NCBI GenBank assembly: GCA_965644315.1
Contig: CBFFRQ010000056.1
Span: forward strand, 186,001-250,000
Reading direction: 5' to 3'
Origin: Caecitellus pseudoparvulus
Taxonomy: Eukaryota; Bigyra: Bicosoecida
Length of the DNA stretch: 64,000 nt
Shown here: positions 38,901 to 47,668 of the stretch, in pieces
How positions within the stretch are numbered: the first letter of the stretch is position 1
How the letters are laid out: every line of letters starts with the position of its first letter
Translations under genes and position numbers: made by a program
The notes under the pieces: generated by a model
What the model was told of the DNA's origin: nothing
Databases searched by the model: none
What the model saw: the letters and a program-made list of their open reading frames with translations, nothing else

Positions 38901-41900
38901 TCAGCGCTGTCCGCTCACTGCCGAGGATCGGCGTTGTCGCAGGGTGATCCGCTGAGCGACATGCTCTCGCAACGCAGCAGCCCATGCAGCTTGCTCTGCC
39001 TCACTGTCACATAGCAGTGTGATGCTTTTGGGTTCAGCGGCTATCTTTAGGGCTGGTCTCTGCCCGCGGTGCACCACTTCGACGCCATTCACGCGGAGCA
39101 CATTATGCAGGCTCAGCTTGCTGCCGGTGAGGGCCAGGTCCACGGCAGGCCACGTCCATGCTGTTCCATCTCTCGTGACAGCCTCCTTGGCTCCAGCATA
39201 TGCCTCCTTATGTGCAGCTAGCCCAGGGCCAGTCGTGTTTTGCGCAGCATACACCAGGCAGTGCGTGAGCAGTACAACGAGGTATTCTCGCGTGGAGCGC
39301 CCCGTCACCTTCGCTAGCCAGCCGCTGTGCTCTACTCTTTGAGAGGGGCCCACAAGAGATGGGGAAGGCTTCGGTTTCAATGATTCCTGCAGGGAAACAA
39401 CCCCTGCCCGCGCTTCGGCGCTTGAAATGCTCTCGTTGATGCTTGCTGCAGCTGTCTCTATCTTCACCAACGCTGCTTGGAGTGGCTGGAAATCAGCGTG
39501 TTCCACAGGTGTGGCCGCAAGCAGCTCTTTCACCAACAAGGCGTAACGAGGAATGCGTTGGACGGGCATAATGAGGAAGCTGGACAGGCTACGGGCTCCA
39601 ACTCCTTTTCGGCTGGGTACTGTACCTGCAAGCCACGACGTCCACGAGGCGAAGCTGCTGTCCAGCACAAGCTCGTTGATGAGGGAGTTTGATGCGCTGT
39701 GTCCGGCAACGTAGGCAGAGTACATCTTGAAGTAGGCAGAGAACTGAGACAAGACGTCGCCCAGGAGTACGTGTCCTGCAGCTGAGGCTGGGAGCGGCAG
39801 TTCATGATCCGTTCCTTGCGTCGCCGCTAGCAGCTGCTCGAGAAATGTAACATTCAGAGGCAGGAGCGTGTGGACATCCCGAAAAATGGTCTGGTGATGC
39901 TCCAGGCACAGCCTTTGCTGTCCACCAGCGCCAGCTGGGGTCCACGAGAAGCGTCGGGGCTTGGCCGCTGGTGCAGCGGCGGTCTGGCGCGGACTTGGGT
40001 CGGGCCACCACAGTCGAAAAGGAGGTGGGCCGTAGAGGTACTCTGGAACATCCATTGGTTCGCAGGCAAACCCCCTGGGAGCACAAGGAAGCGCAAACTC
40101 GCGAACTAGGGTGTGTAGGTCGTTGATGTACCGCACTTCGCTTGCAATGAGTTCGTGGATCACTTGGACCCGCTGAGCTGCAAGCTCAGCAGGAACCTCA
40201 AGCGAATGTGTTGCACGTGGTGAAGGTGTGCAATGACGTGTACTCGGCTTGGGTGCCAGGGTAGGCTCATTAACACTTTCTTGCTCCAAAGGAGCAGGCA
40301 CCTCTTGCACGCCCTCCCGCTGCTGATCAAACCAAGAAGCTACGCTTGGCCGTACAGTGTGTGGTGGAACAGGCTCCTCTTGGACAGCAATGCCATGCAG
40401 GGACGCGTTTTTTGACGATGGAAGCGAGACACCTGCAGCTTGTTTACTCCACGAAAATGTCGAGGAAGGTGTGCTTGCTGTCTCCGACAAATTCAGCTGC
40501 TCGGTTTGAAGAGCTCCGCCATCCTCAGGAACATGGTCGTGAAGGACCACGCCATGATGATCTGAGTCACATGGCGCCTCAATGATGGAAATCTCAAGAA
40601 GTGGAGATGCAGGCGCTGTGGTTTGTCCGCCTGACACGGGCGACGTGCGGGACGTACCGCCTGCTGCACCAGGTGCCGCGGTGTGTCCGCCTGACACGGG
40701 CGACGTGCGGGACGTACCGCCTGCTGCACCAGGTGCCGCGGTGTGTCCGCCTGACACGGGCGACGTGCGGGACGTACCGCCTGCTGCACCAGGCGCCGCG
40801 GTGTGTCCGCCTGACACGGGCGACGTGGGGGACGTACCGCCTGCTGCACCAGGCGCCGCGGTGTGTCCGCCTGACACGGGCGACGTGCGGGACGTACCGC
40901 CTGCTGCACCAGGTGCCGCGGTGTGTCCGCCTGACACGGGCGACGTGCGGGACGTACCGCCTGCTGCACCAGGTGCCGCGGTGTGTCCGCCTGACACGGG
41001 CGACGTGCGGGACGTACCGCCTGCTGCACCAGGTACCGCGGTGTGTCCACCTGACACGGGCGCTGCAAGCCAGCTCAGCACGCCAAAGGCATGATGTTTT
41101 TCTGGCGGGGAGGGCCGCGGACTCCTGAGCAAATCCTGTACCCTAGCCACGGCTGCCGCGTCAGGATCCTGATGTGTGGCAGTGGTGCTGTGATGTGGCG
41201 TATTCGCCGAGGACATGGCAGCTTGCAGCGCTTCCTCCATCGCAGCGTCAGCATCGGCAAAGTCTGCATCGGCACCGGTATGCAGCAGAACTGCTTCCTC
41301 CGGAAGGCTCGGGTGTTGCGAGAGATGCGAATCAGCAAGATCTGAAGGCGGCAAGGTTTGACTGGAGCCACGCTCAGCAATTGCTGGCTGGGACTCTGAG
41401 GCATGTGGTAAGGTGCGAGTGTGTCCTTTGTGAGGCCACGCTGAGCCCGAAGGAGGTGTGGCAGGCCTTGGCGGGCTTTGCGGATCAACTCGTTGAGCAG
41501 AAGCCAGCTCAGCGGCTTCTTCCACGACGGAGACACCATCGGAGGTTGTTACTCCTTCCGGTTCTGCAGGGGAGGTGTGCCTCTCACCAGGAAAAGGGGT
41601 ATGTGTTCCAGCCACGCCTCCTTGCTTCAGCCCCCGTTCTGATAAGGGTCGGTCACGGGCCTGGAGCTGCGAGGCACGGGTTTGGTTTGAGAAGAGAGAA
41701 GGGTGCTTGGGTGTGTCTGCAGCTGGGGTGCGCTCAGGAACTGGTGCTGTCAGAAGCTGGTCAAGCGGAGCTGAAATGTAGTGCTGGTACAGGTTGCCAA
41801 AGAATCCCAGCGTGGAGCTGGGATTCTTGGACCCAGGGTGGGGTGGGCGAGATGGCCGTTCTCTGTCGATGCAGGCCTCAGGGGAGGTGCTCCTTGCGCG

Positions 41901-42491
41901 CTCCGCGATGGCCCTTCGCAAGATACGCTGTGAGGCGCCAGAGCCAGACAAGAGCTCAGTGCTCGTTGGCACGGGGCCCATGGCGTACCCGCGCCTATGC
42001 GAGCTGTGGCGTGAGTCTGGGTGCCACTGCGTGGTGCTGGAATGCAACAAAGACACCCTGGCCTGCGGCATGGCATCGGGGGATGCCAGCACCTTGCCAC
42101 CTTGCTGCTGAGTGCGCTGCCGGGGTGGGGTGAGCATGCCGCGTGCATCGCGGCGACCCTTTGATTCTGAGCGTGCGCCTGCTGTGGAGCGCCGCCGCGC
42201 AGGAGAGTCGGCAGCCTGCAGATGAAAGGCCTTTGCAACGAGAACAGGGTGGCGGAAGGCTGGTGCTTTCGGCTCTCCAATATGGCGTGAGGCAGACTCC
42301 GCCTCGACGGGGGGCATGTGAGCAGCAGCGCGCAGTTGGTCCACAGCAGCCTGCACCGCCTGTGAATGCCGCTCATAGTACGCATCATAGGCTCCTGACA
42401 ATGAATCATACGTCGACATAGCATTGCCTAGCGCGGCCTGGCGCTGGGCTGTGGCCTCCTGCCGCAGAGACTCAGCCTGCCACGACCACAT
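38901..42491 (-). CDS. DH-PH RhoGEF with long disordered N-terminus
   Basis: An open frame of 1196 residues runs from the ATG at 42491; the frame is open further upstream without a better start. The first 75 residues are helical (SLRQEATAQRQAALGNAMST, then GAYDAYYERHSQAVQAAVDQ). About 700 residues of Ser/Pro/Thr-rich sequence follow, including a 20-residue tandem repeat. The C-terminus is a Dbl-homology domain (VIHELIASEVRYINDLHTLV, IFRDVHTLLPLNVTFLEQL, SFLIMPVQRIPRYALLVKEL) and a PH domain (HSGWLAKVTGRSTREYLVVL up to EQAAWAAALREHV). The LIMPVQRIPRY box is the CR3 helix of DH domains. It probably activates a Rho/Rac-type GTPase at membranes. Only 148 bp separate it from the upstream protease gene on the same strand. 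Confidence 0.85.
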   Translation of the reverse strand: MWSWQAESLRQEATAQRQAALGNAMSTYDSLSGAYDAYYERHSQAVQAAVDQLRAAAHMPPVEAESASRHIGEPKAPAFRHPVLVAKAFHLQAADSPARRRSTAGARSESKGRRDARGMLTPPRQRTQQQGGKVLASPDAMPQARVSLLHSSTTQWHPDSRHSSHRRGYAMGPVPTSTELLSGSGASQRILRRAIAERARSTSPEACIDRERPSRPPHPGSKNPSSTLGFFGNLYQHYISAPLDQLLTAPVPERTPAADTPKHPSLFSNQTRASQLQARDRPLSERGLKQGGVAGTHTPFPGERHTSPAEPEGVTTSDGVSVVEEAAELASAQRVDPQSPPRPATPPSGSAWPHKGHTRTLPHASESQPAIAERGSSQTLPPSDLADSHLSQHPSLPEEAVLLHTGADADFADADAAMEEALQAAMSSANTPHHSTTATHQDPDAAAVARVQDLLRSPRPSPPEKHHAFGVLSWLAAPVSGGHTAVPGAAGGTSRTSPVSGGHTAAPGAAGGTSRTSPVSGGHTAAPGAAGGTSRTSPVSGGHTAAPGAAGGTSPTSPVSGGHTAAPGAAGGTSRTSPVSGGHTAAPGAAGGTSRTSPVSGGHTAAPGAAGGTSRTSPVSGGQTTAPASPLLEISIIEAPCDSDHHGVVLHDHVPEDGGALQTEQLNLSETASTPSSTFSWSKQAAGVSLPSSKNASLHGIAVQEEPVPPHTVRPSVASWFDQQREGVQEVPAPLEQESVNEPTLAPKPSTRHCTPSPRATHSLEVPAELAAQRVQVIHELIASEVRYINDLHTLVREFALPCAPRGFACEPMDVPEYLYGPPPFRLWWPDPSPRQTAAAPAAKPRRFSWTPAGAGGQQRLCLEHHQTIFRDVHTLLPLNVTFLEQLLAATQGTDHELPLPASAAGHVLLGDVLSQFSAYFKMYSAYVAGHSASNSLINELVLDSSFASWTSWLAGTVPSRKGVGARSLSSFLIMPVQRIPRYALLVKELLAATPVEHADFQPLQAALVKIETAAASINESISSAEARAGVVSLQESLKPKPSPSLVGPSQRVEHSGWLAKVTGRSTREYLVVLLTHCLVYAAQNTTGPGLAAHKEAYAGAKEAVTRDGTAWTWPAVDLALTGSKLSLHNVLRVNGVEVVHRGQRPALKIAAEPKSITLLCDSEAEQAAWAAALREHVAQRITLRQRRSSAVSGQR
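40621..41067 (-). repeat. 60-bp coding minisatellite, seven full copies plus a partial
   Basis: Seven 60-bp units (40621-41040) and a partial eighth differ by only one to three bases. They encode, on the minus strand, the 20-residue unit SPVSGGHTAAPGAAGGTSRT in the disordered part of the RhoGEF. The unit is stop-free in other frames, so antisense open frames here are artefacts. The near-identity suggests recent expansion. Confidence 0.95.
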
Positions 42492-42639
42492 GCCGAAATG
42501 TGGCGAGATGCTCGTGTAGCCGAGGTGGCGTGAGTGCCGTGCGCCGCGGCAGCAAGCATTGGCGCAGAGAGTGCACAGCGCCGCTGGGGGCGACAAGCTT
42601 TGTGTGTGAATTGCAAGGCCCCTTGCAGTGCCCCCCCCT

Positions 42640-44851
42640 TTATTTGCCGGCGTTCAAGTCTGCCCAGTATCCGAAGAACCCCAGAAGGTTCTTGAGCTGC
42701 AGCAGAGCCTCCCGCGCTTTCAGCCCCAGGGCGCGCTGGTCGGGACCCACTGATACCCAGGCAAACTCCAGTGCTGGTTGTGAGCCCGTTTGCCATGCCG
42801 GCTGCAGGGGATCTGTGAGGGCCAGTGAGCCTGTGACCGCTGAGACTGTGTCGCGCACGAACACCCCGTCCAGGAACGGCATGCAACGTCGCATGGCTGG
42901 CTGCGGTAGGGGGTCCAATGCACTGTAGTGGCCGCGGAAGGGTACGCCATGGACCTGTGGCGGTTCCGAGCGCGCTGCAAGCACTCCTCGGGCAGCAGCA
43001 TCCAGCAGAGCTTGCACCGTTGTGCCTGGGGGCACGGCCTCAGGGTGCAGGTGCAAGGCCATGGTGGCCATGACACGCGTGAAACCGCGCCGAAAAAGGG
43101 CTGGCGGCGCCTCGTGTTCAAAGTATCGCAAGAGGCCCTCTACAGCAAGGTGCTGCGGACTGTCTCTCCGTTCAATGCCGCTCCCTGGGGTCGCGCTTGA
43201 GCTGCTTTGGTCCTGCTCAGTCTGGGCGCGCTCCCAGTCCTTAAAGGTCTCCCCTCGTGGGCGTGTGCGCCAACGTTGCTCGTGCAGGAAGGGTGCCGCG
43301 AACACCAGGCCTCGCGCCACCCACCGCGACAAGGCAGCGACTACGTCGGGAGCACAGTGTGGGTAAGCCGGCGCCAACATGGCTCGCGGCATGTGCCCCA
43401 CGCCACCCTTCAGATGGGCATGGAAGAGGTACCACTGCAGGTCGATATTGTGGGTGAGTGCAGCCGCCAGTGCTCCCACCAGCATCTCGCCGCTGGTCAT
43501 GTACTCGATGCAGCCAGCCCGGACGAACTTTGGCGGCAAGGCGCGGTCCACTTCAAAGCTGAAGTTGTCCACGACTGCGTGCTTGATGGAAGGGGGTGTA
43601 AAGTAGTGGTCTGCGTTGAGCGAGTCAGCAATGTATACCTTGTACCCAGGGATGTAGAGGGGGGCGGCAGCAGCGGCCGCTGCATGCCCAGCCTGCGGGA
43701 GGCCACATAGTCTGCCAGAGGCCAGCTGCTCTGGCTCTGCAAGCTGGAGACCCACACCCCCACCTGCATCTCCGATGCGAGAGTACGTCACGACGACTGG
43801 TTCCTCGTGTGACTCGGCGAGGGGCCTGCGCTGATCCTGCACGCCCGGCACTTGCCGCACGTCAGCGGTAGGCATGGCCACGGCCTCCACGAAGATGGTG
43901 AACCAGTGCACTCCCGAGCCCACAATGAAAGCATGGTGGCTACCAGATGGGCGTGTGGGCGGCTCGCCTTCCTGCCCCGCCGCTGCCCATGCGTTGGCCG
44001 ACGCAGCACAGGCTGCTCCTGCTGCCGCCAGCTTGTCCACAGCTGCTTGAAGGGGGGCCACTTGCTTGACAGGGTTGTAGTTCATGCAGCAACTGGAAGG
44101 TCCAAACTCCATGAGAATAGTTGTGTGGTCGCCTAGCCCGCCCCAGTGCTCCCAGTGCCGCCGGTCAGCTGCAGACAGCGGCGTGGCGAAGGGGGGGGAA
44201 GTTGTTGCCACTCCCTGCGCCTGCTCCAGCAATGTCGGCGGCAAGCAGCTGAGTTGCATGAAGTACTTCATGTGGAAGCGCTCAATGACGCCACCACGCA
44301 GCATCCCGAAGCTCCAGAAAAAGTCACCCGGCTCCTGTGGTAGAAGCGCATGTTTGGCGTGGTGCGCCACAGCAACGCCAGCGCCAGTCTGCCGCGTCGC
44401 GCACCTTTGCACAGCACTCCCTTCCCAGCGTGCGCTCAACGAAGGTTATGAAGCTGTAGGCACTCATGGGATCGTTCAGATCCCGCTGCACGCCTTCGTC
44501 AATGAGGCCTGGCCCAGATGCCAAGACGCTGGTGTGCCGGTGTGTTGCTGCGTCGTGCAGGGTGGCAGCGTTCAGCAGCGCGTGGTACCCACACCGTCCT
44601 CCCCACTTCTGCCGCATCACCCTTAGGTGCTGAACCTCTGCACACGCATCTCTGCCCCCCATAAGCCACTTCCTGATGACCGGTTGCCGCCGTGGCACGT
44701 TCAGCGCCACATCGAGCAGCTGCTCAGCCAACTCGGCGGCAAAAGCCAACACGTCTTCGGCTGGTTCTGAAGCACCCCCTGCCCCACTACCGGCAGCTGG
44801 CGGCGGAGGTTCCTGTTCAAGACTTCCACTCTCCCTTCGATGGTCGGCCAT
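42640..44851 (-). CDS. putative papain-fold cysteine protease / deubiquitinase-like protein
   Basis: Two exons, 44851-44405 and 44334-42640, are joined across a 70-nt GTGCGC...ACCACAG phase-0 intron to give 713 residues. Cys87 lies in QKWGGRCGYHALLNAA, and a His at about residue 292 lies in GSHHAFIVGSGVHWFTIFVE. The spacing and the motifs 'G.CG.HAL.N' and 'HW..I' are those of Josephin, OTU, MINDY and ULP-type cysteine peptidases, in which Cys is the nucleophile and His the base. I could not place it in a named family, and the acidic third residue is not obvious. The C-terminal half (PKFVRAGCIEYMTSGEMLVG, NIDLQWYLFHAHLKGGVGHM) looks folded but unfamiliar. Cleavage of ubiquitin or a ubiquitin-like protein is a guess. 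It is divergent from the gene at 45348. Confidence 0.55.
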
Positions 44852-45347
44852 GCCAGTTGGCTCGCCTTTTTCTGTCTGAAGCAGTCTCCAACGCCTCTCT
44901 GGAGGCGCACCAGTGCCTCTGCCGGGCACTCAGGCTACACAAGTAGCCTGCACGGGGTGAATGGGATGTGTGGCGGGTGGTTTCGGTGTTCGGGGGAAGA
45001 TTCCCACGCTGTCAGTCCTGAGTTTCGGCACCCGACTTCAGGAAGCTGATTTGAGCTGAGAGACATCACTTTGGCGTGGTGGACACCCCCTGATTGAGCC
45101 TGTGCCCCCCCTACACACCCCAACGTTGCCGCCAGGGAGGGCGCCCCAAACAAAATCCACGATGCCGGAGTGACCCCCGCCGCCCCCCACCCACCCCCAC
45201 CTCGCCCGCACTTCGAAGACACTGCTGTGTCTTTGATCACCAGTTTCCACGCGGCAGGCTGTGCGTGCGGAATTTGATCCGGTGCACTTTCCACCTTTGG
45301 GGTCTTGCAGCAGCGGGGGTTGCTCTTCACAGCACTAAGCTATCGAC
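44852..45347. promoter_or_regulatory. shared promoter, protease-like(-) and unknown gene(+)
   Basis: This 496-bp gap between divergent start codons contains the recurrent motif at 45266-45278. It lies directly after a GTGCGT donor-like sequence (45261), and a TTGCAG (45305-45310) follows, so it may sit in a 5'-UTR intron. Confidence 0.45.
45266..45278 (+). promoter_or_regulatory. recurrent start-proximal motif, copy 10
   Basis: TGCGGAATTTGAT lies 69 bp upstream of the ATG at 45348 in the sense orientation, within a possible 5'-UTR intron. Confidence 0.4.
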
Positions 45348-46756
45348 ATGGCGCTGGAAGCACGTGATTTTTCCCGTTCTGAAGTGCTGTCCCCCGCCCC
45401 CACTCGCGGCATGGGGCTGCACATCCAGGCACAGGCGCTGGCTGACGACACCGCCGACGACGTCTGCTTGACCACAGACAGCACCCACATGGGGGGCTGC
45501 CAGCCCCTTCAGATCGTCCAGGAGCTGCTGCAAGACAAGAGCCTGTTGATGTCGGCAAGCATGAGCACTGTGCAGGGCGCGGGCAGCCACGCTGGCATGC
45601 TGTCCGCGTCGGATTCCCTGGGGTCCGAGGTGGACTTCTCCGAAGCGGCCCACCACTCCTTGATGCCCAGCAGCCCGGTAGCCATGCTGAACCGCCCCTC
45701 GCGGTGCTTGGCCCGCAAGTGCAGCCTCGGCACGGCCGTCTCCACGCTGCCTTTGGGTGACCAAGCAGACCCGACGCACGACTCCAACCACGAGTACGTC
45801 CACCCGAAGTTCGGCCTGAAATTGCAGGGGGTCTTGGCAGAAATGGGTGCCATTTGGTGCAAGGGCTCAGACTACGGCTCCGTAAGTTTCCCGCCACGCA
45901 CTGCACCGTTGACTGCCTGCGCAAACATGTTGCCACGGGCGTTTCCGGCGCGGACTGCCTTGCCTCACGCCTCCTTTCCCCCACCCTTCGCAGCACGAGT
46001 ACTCCCTGCAGAGTCAGGATGGCACGATTAAGTTCAGCGTGCAGTATTTCCTGGATCCCTTTTCCCCTGTGTCTGTGCCCTTCACGTCTGCCTTCCTTCT
46101 TCGCGTGTTGCCTGTGTCCCTGCCTGTGAGTACTTCGCGTTGCCCTGCTTTTGCAGCACCCTGGCGCACCATGCAAGCCCTGCCTGGCTCCTCACAGACT
46201 GCCAAGGCAGAAGCTGACTTCCCCTCGCTTGTGGTTGAGTGCATTCGCGATGGAATCATGCGGGCCATGGCCTCAGACCCGCCTTGCTCTGCAGACCTCC
46301 TTGGCTCTCAACACGGGTGAGCGAGAGCCGCGGCCGCGGCTGCAGGCCCCTCCCCCGACCGTGCATGCTCTTTGCGCCGGTGTTAGATTTGATACACACC
46401 AGCCTGGCCACATGGCCGGCGCTCCCGCAGCGCGCCGGTGCCAGGCTGGGGCGCCCATGTCCACCCAGCAGTGGCAGACCTGGGCGCCGACTGTGCGAGG
46501 CACCCGCAACGAACGGCTGCGCAGCGTGTGGCCTCGCATTGTCCCCCCACAGGGAACTGTCAGCAAGCCGCAGTTCCCTGTGGGTGTCCCGCGGCGGTGG
46601 CGGTTTGGGGCTTCACGGACCCCCTCCCCCACCTTCTGGAAGTCCCTCACAATGCAAGCGATTGCAGAAGCTGCGCCCGACCTGTATTCTGCATTGGAGG
46701 TTGACTTTGCGCTGTCAACCCACTCCCAGCCTGCTCTCACAAGCTGGGGCATGTGA
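45348..46756 (+). CDS. unrecognised multi-exon protein
   Basis: Exon 1 (45348-45881) codes 178 residues starting MALEARDFSRSEVLSPAP and ending GAIWCKGSDYGS at a GTAAGT donor. Exon 2 starts at 45994 after CTTCGCAG with HEYSLQSQDGTIKFSVQYFL. Downstream the frame stays open to 46320 but probably contains further introns; ALPGSSQTAKAEADFPSLVV looks coding. A likely last exon ends at 46756 (MQAIAEAAPDLYSALEVDFA...SWGM). Exon limits after 46040 are uncertain, so the product length cannot be given. I recognise no domain; there is no signal peptide or membrane helix in exon 1. It is convergent with PAM16. Confidence 0.5.
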
Positions 46757-46938
46757 AGCTTTGCAATCGGATGGTCCTGGCGTCATCGCTGGGCGCCGAG
46801 CTGCCTTCGGCTAGAAGCGGTCCAGGCCCACGCCTGCTGTGGCAGAGCAGTGCACTGCAGACTGCAGTCGAACGAGAGGCGGTTCAGCTGCGCCTGGCCT
46901 CTCCTCCGAGTGGTGGTGAAGTTGAAGCGCTAAGCACA

Positions 46939-47427
46939 TCACCGGTTGTTTTGCGTGTGAGCAGCGCCTGCCTGCCCGTCCTCGATCTCCTTGGCAGGAC
47001 CTTGCTCCTCCTCATCCTCACTGTCGTCTTCATCGGGCAACTCAGCCAGCAATGCCTCGCGGGCATGGAAGACCTTGCACTGCAGGTAATACGAGCCGCC
47101 CTGCTCGGGGTCGTTCTTGTCAAAGTGGCGTTGGAACGCCTCCATGATGGCAGCGCGTGTCAGCTCGCTTTCTTCCAACTGCAGGATGGACTTTGCTTGG
47201 GAGACAGCCATGGCCCCTCTTCTCACCGCTGCCTTGGCTACTTTCTGTGGTCCTTCTGCGGCGGAAATTGATACAATCGTGCCACACGGGTGTGCAGCCT
47301 GCACTCGCCGCCACACGCTGCACGCACGGGCTGCGGCCTGCTGGTAAGCCTGGGAAAATGCCTTGATGAAGACGCTGCCCCCAGCCAGCACCAGCTGCGT
47401 GACGATGCGTGCGATGGGGCCTGCCAT
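46939..47427 (-). CDS. PAM16: PAM16/TIM16 presequence translocase motor subunit
   Basis: Two exons, 47427-47328 and 47255-46939, are joined across a 72-nt GTGCGT...CCGCAG intron that is 3n and stop-free, giving 138 residues. The protein reads MAGPIARIVTQLVLAGG, then FIKAFSQAYQQAAAQ with the intron removed, then KAAVRRGAMAVSQAKSILQL and a degenerate J-like domain with HFDKNDPEQGGSYYLQCKVF. This is the PAM16 pattern: a hydrophobic N-terminus, J-like helices and D-K-x-x in place of the HPD tripeptide. PAM16 anchors and restrains PAM18 to control mtHsp70 at the inner membrane. The acidic C-terminus is typical. If the intron is not removed, 24 foreign residues would sit between helices, so splicing is strongly favoured. 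Confidence 0.9.
   Translation of the reverse strand: MAGPIARIVTQLVLAGGSVFIKAFSQAYQQAAARACSVWRRVQAAHPCGTIVSISAAEGPQKVAKAAVRRGAMAVSQAKSILQLEESELTRAAIMEAFQRHFDKNDPEQGGSYYLQCKVFHAREALLAELPDEDDSEDEEEQGPAKEIEDGQAGAAHTQNNR
47260..47270 (+). promoter_or_regulatory. recurrent start-proximal motif, copy 11 (PAM16 intron)
   Basis: GGCGGAAATTG followed by ATAC lies antisense in the PAM16 intron next to its acceptor, about 160 bp from the start codon. Confidence 0.35.
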
Positions 47428-47668
47428 GCTGAAAACGTGGCGGGCAAGTGAACAGGACCGGTAGGCTGGCCAGAGCGAGTGCCGAGATCCGGGAAGAGGG
47501 CAAGCAGAGCTTGAAATGTAAGGAAGTCCAAGGAGTGCACAAAGGACTGGCAGGCAACATATTTTGCCTCGCGCCGTTCGTAGAGCGATTGAATTGAAAG
47601 CCGAACGCAAGTGCTGGGGGAGCCTTCCTCCTCAACTGTCGCGAACACGAGGGTCCAGCAGGGGCAGC

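Noticed and set aside
40493-41128. Open frames on both strands over the 60-bp repeat
   Set aside because: They are the product of the stop-free repeat unit; only the RhoGEF frame extends into recognisable domains.
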